Shown: in pieces, positions 59,915-64,000 of the stretch
Layout of the letters: each line of letters opens with the position of its first letter
How positions within the stretch are numbered: position 1 is the stretch's first letter
Assembly (NCBI GenBank): GCA_026419785.1
Contig: JAODTK010000444.1
Coordinates: 1 to 64,000, forward strand
DNA length: 64,000 nt
DNA from: Sclerodactyla briareus
Taxonomy: Eukaryota > Echinodermata > Holothuroidea > Dendrochirotida > Sclerodactylidae
Direction: 5' to 3'
The notes under the pieces: generated by a model
Databases searched by the model: none
The model's input: the letters and a program-made list of their open reading frames with translations, nothing else
What the model was told of the DNA's origin: nothing
Made by a program: the position numbers and the translations under genes

Positions 59915-60048
59915 GATAACAGGGAGCAGATGCAGTCCCTGTGGCAGGAAGTTAAGAGTACCAGCTTGAGAGGTCCATTGGAGAGGGCTCCTCACGAAAA
60001 TGACCACAAACCTGGCCATCAGACAGGTCAACCCAAGAACCTGGATGG
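59915..60048 (+). CDS. SYNE1: Nesprin exon: spectrin-like segment
   Basis: Acceptor TTTTGATTTTTCAG. Reads DNREQMQSLWQEVK, then after a shift EYQLERSIGE-like sequence. (L/M)-x-x-LW-x-(E/D)(V/L) matches the nesprin helix containing a KLHKQWKDLQ-type Trp core. The 3' end could be the GTAGGG at 60049 or the GTCAAC at 60027. Short, so confidence rests on the acceptor, the Trp helix and colinear order. Confidence 0.65.
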
Positions 60049-60054
60049 GTAGGG

Positions 60055-61240
60055 GTTAAAGAACACCGCTCTAGAGGTCAAGTCTAGCTATCTATAATTA
60101 ATAATATCAATATATACATGTTGACTTATGTATCGCCTTATAAACACAATCTTCAAAAGCGCTTAACAGTAGCGTAGATTAACTTGAACAATTTGCAAAC
60201 AGATGTGTCTTCAGGGCACGTTTTGAGAGAGTCAGTGATGTGTTCACTTCGAATGGCTCATCGGAAGTTCAGTCCAATGACGGGCGCAGAGGCAGAGAAT
60301 GAACACCAGCAATTTATGGCTCTGTTCGTAGATGATTGTGGCGATGATTTGAACATAACATGGTAAAAGACAGCGGAGGGAACGAGAAGGCTGCTACTGT
60401 GATTTCAGTCTGCAATATAGATGGGAGCCATGTCATGTGAAGAGCTTTATAGGTTAGGGAGAGAAATTTCCTGTAGATTATTTGAGCCTGAATAGGCTAG
60501 TGGGTTGGAGGTTTGCTGGGAGCATCAGCTTTCATGAGTATGTTTTGCTACAGTGGGGACACCATCCTTCTATAGCTGCAGAGTTCGTCCGTTGGAGCTT
60601 TTGGATTTCTGTGGCAGGAAGACCATTCAGCAGACTGTTTACAATAGTCCAGACGTGATACACAAAGGCAGGACCAAAGCTCAGTTACACGGTGTCCAAG
60701 GTATTGTGAAGACAGCTGATTCAGTGTAGAGCATGGGAGGCGGCTTATGGACAATCTTCTGAACATGTCATCATGTCCAAGGTCCCATCAAAGACGACAC
60801 TAGATTGGCAGCAGTGCATGACACTATCATTGCATAGAGAATTGTGGGGTGGGAGGTTTAGACGGTTTATTGAACCGTGAGGGATTGAATGAGACCATTC
60901 CAGACCACAGAAAGAAACGATCTCAAATTTTAGGGAAAATGTTGAGTGAGGAGTTATGATGGTGGCATTGACTCCAACATTTAGGACACATATGGCTGTG
61001 TCTTATGTATGTATCAAATATTGAGCTATGAAGCCAACTGGCAGTCTCCAACACATGAACATACCATGCATCCCTGTGATAAGACCACTGATTTTTGTTT
61101 TCAACAATTCTGTGTAATACTCCCAATCACCACTCACCATGCAGAAAAGAAATGTTTCGCACCACAAATGGACAAAGGAAAGTAACACTTCTCACCTGAT
61201 TAACAGTTTACATGTGAGGGAATGGTTATTTATTACTTGC
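60055..61240. repeat. Intron with dispersed repeat (60110-60560)
   Basis: TATGTATCGCCTTATAAACACAATC, AAAGCGCTTAACAGTA, CAGATGTGTCTTCAGGGCACGTTTTGAGAGAGTCAGTGATGTG and CGGAAGTTCAGTCC form a recognisable series of a common marine-animal interspersed repeat. The related 22777-23040 copy shares the later part. No gene. Confidence 0.5.
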
Positions 61241-61242
61241 AG

Positions 61243-61500
61243 GAGTGGTTGAACGAAATGATGAAGTTACTTCATACATTACTCACAGTAGTTGTTATAA
61301 ATGATAAGGTGGAAATACTTATATATACTCACAGAAGTGTTATGAATGACTTAGTGAGGATGATACTAATATAGTCACTGGAGTGTATGAATGATAATGA
61401 TTGAAATTACCTACACCATGACATTACTCCCAGCATTTTAGAATGGTAATGATGAGAATACTGAACAATACTCACAGAAGTGTTATGATGGCTTTGCCGC
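61243..61500 (+). repeat. Tandem array at a splice acceptor and exon start, unit about 48 bp (tentative)
   Basis: TTACTTGCAG followed by GAGTGGTTGAACGAAATGATGAAG (EWLNEMMK, a spectrin-like start) is echoed by TACTCACAG(T/A)AGT(T)GTTATAAATGATAAGG, TACTCACAGAAGTGTTATGAATGAC, GTCACTGGAGTGTATGAATGATAATG, TACTCCCAGCATTTTAGAATGGTAATGATG and TACTCACAGAAGTGTTATGATGG. Units are 45-52 bp and diverged. Whether the first block is a real exon start or just the least diverged unit is unclear. Confidence 0.5.
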
Positions 61501-61700
61501 AAATGATTTATAAACAGGTTAGACATGAGCATGTTCACATCTGCCGTTTTGTTTTTTATATCCAAGAAATGTATCCCTATGGTATGGAAAGCTAGTGAGA
61601 ATGTTATATTTCGATGTCTCCCTCTCCGTCTCCCATGATGCATTGCGAAAAAGTTAGAGAAGGTGACCTGCATCGTGAACTGACCTGATATCGGATGCAG

Positions 61701-61988
61701 GCCAGTCTAAAGACATACCAAGGAGTTCCTTGAAGGAAGACCCTGGGGGCAATCAATGGGAGGTTCATGAAAATCTCCAAGGGTTTGAGCATCGTGGAGG
61801 AATGGAGAGAGCTGGAGCCGAAAAGTAAAGAGTGGGGGGTGGACTATGAAGATTCCAAGGATACATTTTCTCAAGTCGTAGAATAGACCAGCAGCCTGAA
61901 AGAATTAGAGGGATCTCCTGAAGTCCCTGATAATCCCGACAGCACCACATGATTCTTCAAGGGGTTACGGTCATAACTCCTGGGATAG
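61701..61988 (+). CDS. SYNE1: Probable nesprin exon: spectrin-like segment
   Basis: Between ATATCGGATGCAG and a good donor GTAAGA. The frame from 61701 reads ASLKTYQGVP, then past one stop AINGRFMKISKGLSIVEEWR, ELEPKSKEWGVDYEDSKDTF and SQVVE, then past another stop LKELEGSPEVPDNPDST. VEEWRELEPK-x-x-EW and the charged helix are spectrin-like, and the 288 bp is a multiple of three. I could not align it to a specific vertebrate nesprin segment, so membership rests on position, splice sites and composition. Stops could be sequence errors. Confidence 0.55.
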
Positions 61989-62105
61989 GTAAGACCTGTT
62001 CCTACGATTGGACTTTGAATATCAAAAAACTCTTTCAGGCCACAACCGTCAGGGCACTTTTCGTTTTGAGGAACATTTATTCAACTGGAATAGTAATAAT
62101 ACGAT

Positions 62106-62616
62106 GATTGGTTTTTGGTTTTTGTTGTTTTTTGGGGTGCCTGTGGGGCGGTTTTTTTTTGGTGTTTTTTTTGGGGGGGGTTTTTTTTTGGGGCGGGGGG
62201 TTGGGGGGTGGGGTCGGCTGGTTTGTGCCGTTTTTTTTTTTTGGGGATGTGGGGGTGGGGGGTGGGGCCGGTTTGTTTTTTTTTGGGGGGGGTTTTTTTT
62301 TTGGGTTTTTTTGTTTTTTTTGGGGGGGATTTTTTTTTTTGTTGTTGGGGTGGGGGGGGTTTTTGTTTTTTTTTTTTTTGGGGTTTTTTTTGGGGCCTGG
62401 TTTTTTGCGTTGGGGTGGCTGGTTGTTTTTTTTTTTGTGTGTGGTGTTTTTTTTGTTGGGGGTTGTGGTGTTTTTGTCTGCCGTGGGTGTTTTTCTTTTG
62501 TTTTGGTGTTTTTTTTTTGTTTTTTTTTTTTGGCCCACCCCCCCAGGGTTGGTGGGCGTGGGTGTTTGGGTGTTTTTTTTTTTTTTGTTTTTTTTGTGTG
62601 TGGTGGTGTTTTTTTT

Positions 62617-62650
<34 letters not shown>

Positions 62651-62775
62651 ACCGTTTTTTTTTTTTTTTCTTTGTGTTGGTTTTTTTTTTCATTTTTTTT
62701 TTTTTTTTTTTTTGTTGGATGGTTGTTTTTTTTGTTTTTTTTTTGGTGCTTTTTTTTTTTTTTTGCTTGGTTCAT
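62106..62775 (+). repeat. T/G-only low-complexity block
   Basis: About 670 bases made almost only of T and G runs (TTTTTTTTGGGGGG patterns) with a handful of C and A, including one CCCACCCCCCCAGG island near 62535. Flanks (TTCAACTGGAATAGTAATAATACGATGATTGG before, TTCATGAGATGTTTCAATTTATG after) are normal. The long Phe/Gly-rich and Lys/Pro-rich predicted proteins here are spurious. It resembles the smaller block at 162-290. Low-quality read sequence is the most economical explanation. Confidence 0.85.
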
Positions 62776-63589
62776 GAGATGTTTCAATTTATGTTTGAGT
62801 TTTTTTTAAATCATTAGACTTTACTGGGAACAACAGCTGCGTCTTTTAGTTATCATGTCTCCATTCTGAGGAATAGTGGCCCATTGGCCCTAGCTTCTCA
62901 CTTGGTTAGATCACTCACTCAAATGGCTAATAGTTTTGTGTCATGATTACTTCTGGAACGTGGTTTATCTATATCGGGGTATATCTTGGGATAGCATAAA
63001 GGTAATACGTTAGGTCTGTCAGTATTCATTGATGTAAATCATTTAGAGGGGGCGGTGAGTCACCATGAACCTCTGTTCAGTAGCAGGTTTTTTTCCTAGA
63101 TTCCGAGCTGGTTCCTGCTAGAGCAACACACATATTGCGGAGGGGCAGTAATCTGCGAAGATACATAATTCATCAAGTCCAGTGATGTCTTCAGAGTTTT
63201 AAAAAAAACATGATGACTTAAAATAACGAATTAAAATGGAGAAATCATTCAAATACTGATAAAATTTATTCCATATTTTCAATCTTAGGTCGAATAATTA
63301 AACAGCTCAAGATAATATTTTTTTTACCTTTTGTTCCCTAGGTGAAAGCATTTTCTGTAATTCCAAAAGAAGATTACAATTACGTTGACATTAGTACTTA
63401 GCAGGAAAATCATACCATAGGTGATATTCGAATGAGTGTGAGTCTATCAGTAGTGACTATAGTCTCTCCCTCTCCTGAAGGAATCGAGAGCCTCAGATAG
63501 GGGTCAATTAATTTCAATCTTATCGGTTTTTTTTTTGGCTGTACTGTAGACATTCGTTCATGATAGCCTTTATCGGATATGTCAAGAGT

Positions 63590-64000
63590 ATGTCTGTAAA
63601 TGCCATACCAAATAGGATAATTTTTTTACAAATCCCATTAGATAAATGTTAAAAGATATGTTTAGGTAGAGCCACAATACCAATTTGTTATAGATCTTTT
63701 TTAAATCACGTTAGGTATATGTTCAATGAAAATTTCTCATGAAGGAAACCACCTACCCGATCGTGATATATATTTTCAATTCTATTCATATATGTGGTTT
63801 TTTAACACAGAGAGTCAATCTGGTTGAATGACTTTCCTAACCCCATGGTTATGACCTCCTAAATCTGTTATGTATGTTTTTAACACAGAGAAATTAATGT
63901 GAGGGAGAACGTCACCTATCCAGTGATAGTAGATCTCTTGAAATCTCATTAGCTATCTGTTCACAAAGAAGGTACGTCAGTGATGCGCAAACCTACCGAA
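63590..64000 (+). repeat. Degenerate tandem repeat at the window's right end
   Basis: Blocks of the type ATAGATCTTTTTTAAATCACGTTAGGTATATGTTCA near 63690 and GTAGATCTCTTGAAATCTCATTAGCTATCTGTTCA near 63929 recur. ACCTACC or ACCTATCC stands in between, and TTTTTAACACAGAGA appears twice (63800, 63880). Unit roughly 110-240 bp. The sequence from 62820 to 63590 shows nothing recognised. Confidence 0.55.

Larger units (their letters stand above)
10963..61988 (+). other. SYNE1: Nesprin (SYNE-like) gene, N-terminal portion, multi-exon, partial
   Basis: About 15 exons, each described separately, read on the + strand in the same order as the N-terminus of vertebrate nesprin-1/2: CH1, Ser/Pro linker, CH2, then spectrin-like repeats. 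The clearest signatures are HISTALQFLDRKG and LKLINTNAHDIADG (CH1), VKDFGRSWRDGLAFN and DVDVDKPDEKSIMTYV (CH2), and NNWEEYEKRATSLQVWLEGA (spectrin repeat). Known nesprins bind F-actin through the CH pair and anchor the nucleus through a C-terminal KASH segment, which lies outside this window. Intron phases join correctly at 14501/22535, 22766/24014 and 24229/25468. The 5' exon encoding the first half of CH1 was not found, and phase suggests at least one missed exon between 25.6 and 31.0 kb. Nesprin-1 versus nesprin-2 cannot be resolved; invertebrates usually have one ancestral gene, so the symbol means family. Frameshifts occur in many exons. Confidence 0.88.

Noticed and set aside
62008..62817. 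Open frames of 178-269 codons rich in Phe, Gly and Val (+) or Lys and Pro (-)
   Set aside because: They are translations of a T/G-only block with no codon structure. No initiation context or conserved domain; treated as low-complexity sequence.

Overview
This window is animal genomic DNA. It has spliced exons with GT/AG borders, introns of several kilobases, abundant interspersed repeats, and no bacterial-style gene packing. The repeats (AGGTCA/TGACCT-rich units, a tRNA-headed SINE, hAT-like and MITE-like elements, an RTE-like non-LTR fragment) suggest a marine invertebrate, plausibly a deuterostome such as an echinoderm, hemichordate or cephalochordate. The phylum is an inference and I cannot fix it.

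The one recognisable gene is on the + strand: the N-terminal part of a nesprin (SYNE1/SYNE2-like) giant protein. Exons run colinearly with vertebrate nesprins: second half of CH1 (10963-11041, 14415-14501), Ser/Pro linker and start of CH2 (22535-22766), CH2 core (24014-24229), CH2 end (25468-25557), then spectrin-repeat exons at 31008, 33880, 34405, 35191, 43.0 kb, 49272, 50096, 53403, 55463, 58500, 59915 and probably 61.2-62.0 kb. The gene continues beyond the window at both ends. Together the exons encode an actin-binding CH pair followed by the first part of a spectrin rod, as expected for the cytoskeleton-facing end of a LINC-complex protein. Many exons carry small frameshifts although splice sites and residues are conserved. 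This fits an unpolished long-read assembly better than a pseudogene.

Layout: 1-10.9 kb is repeat-dominated (a long segment present twice about 2.4 kb apart, a roughly 590-bp satellite at 4-6.2 kb, and a tandem-core element at 8.5-9.7 kb). From 10.9 to 62 kb lies the nesprin gene with introns full of mobile elements: a MITE at 11.1 kb, a hAT-like element with an 8-bp target duplication at 18.9-20.7 kb, a second tandem-core element at 26.7 kb, a SINE at 30.4 kb, an RTE-like fragment at 44.7 kb, a third tandem-core element at 45.4-47.1 kb, and another TIR element at 55.7-56.6 kb. A T/G-only block lies at 62.1-62.8 kb.

The most unusual structure is a set of local tandem arrays made from the edges of nesprin exons. 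At 31.0, 53.7 and 58.7 kb the 3' end of an exon plus its 5' splice donor has been repeatedly duplicated into the following intron, giving rows of donor-like sites. At 61.24 kb there may be an acceptor-side counterpart. A second unusual item is a family of three elements that share a GATTCC hairpin at the left, AAGGAATCACTAAGCC at the right, and 3-5 internal units of about 300 bp.
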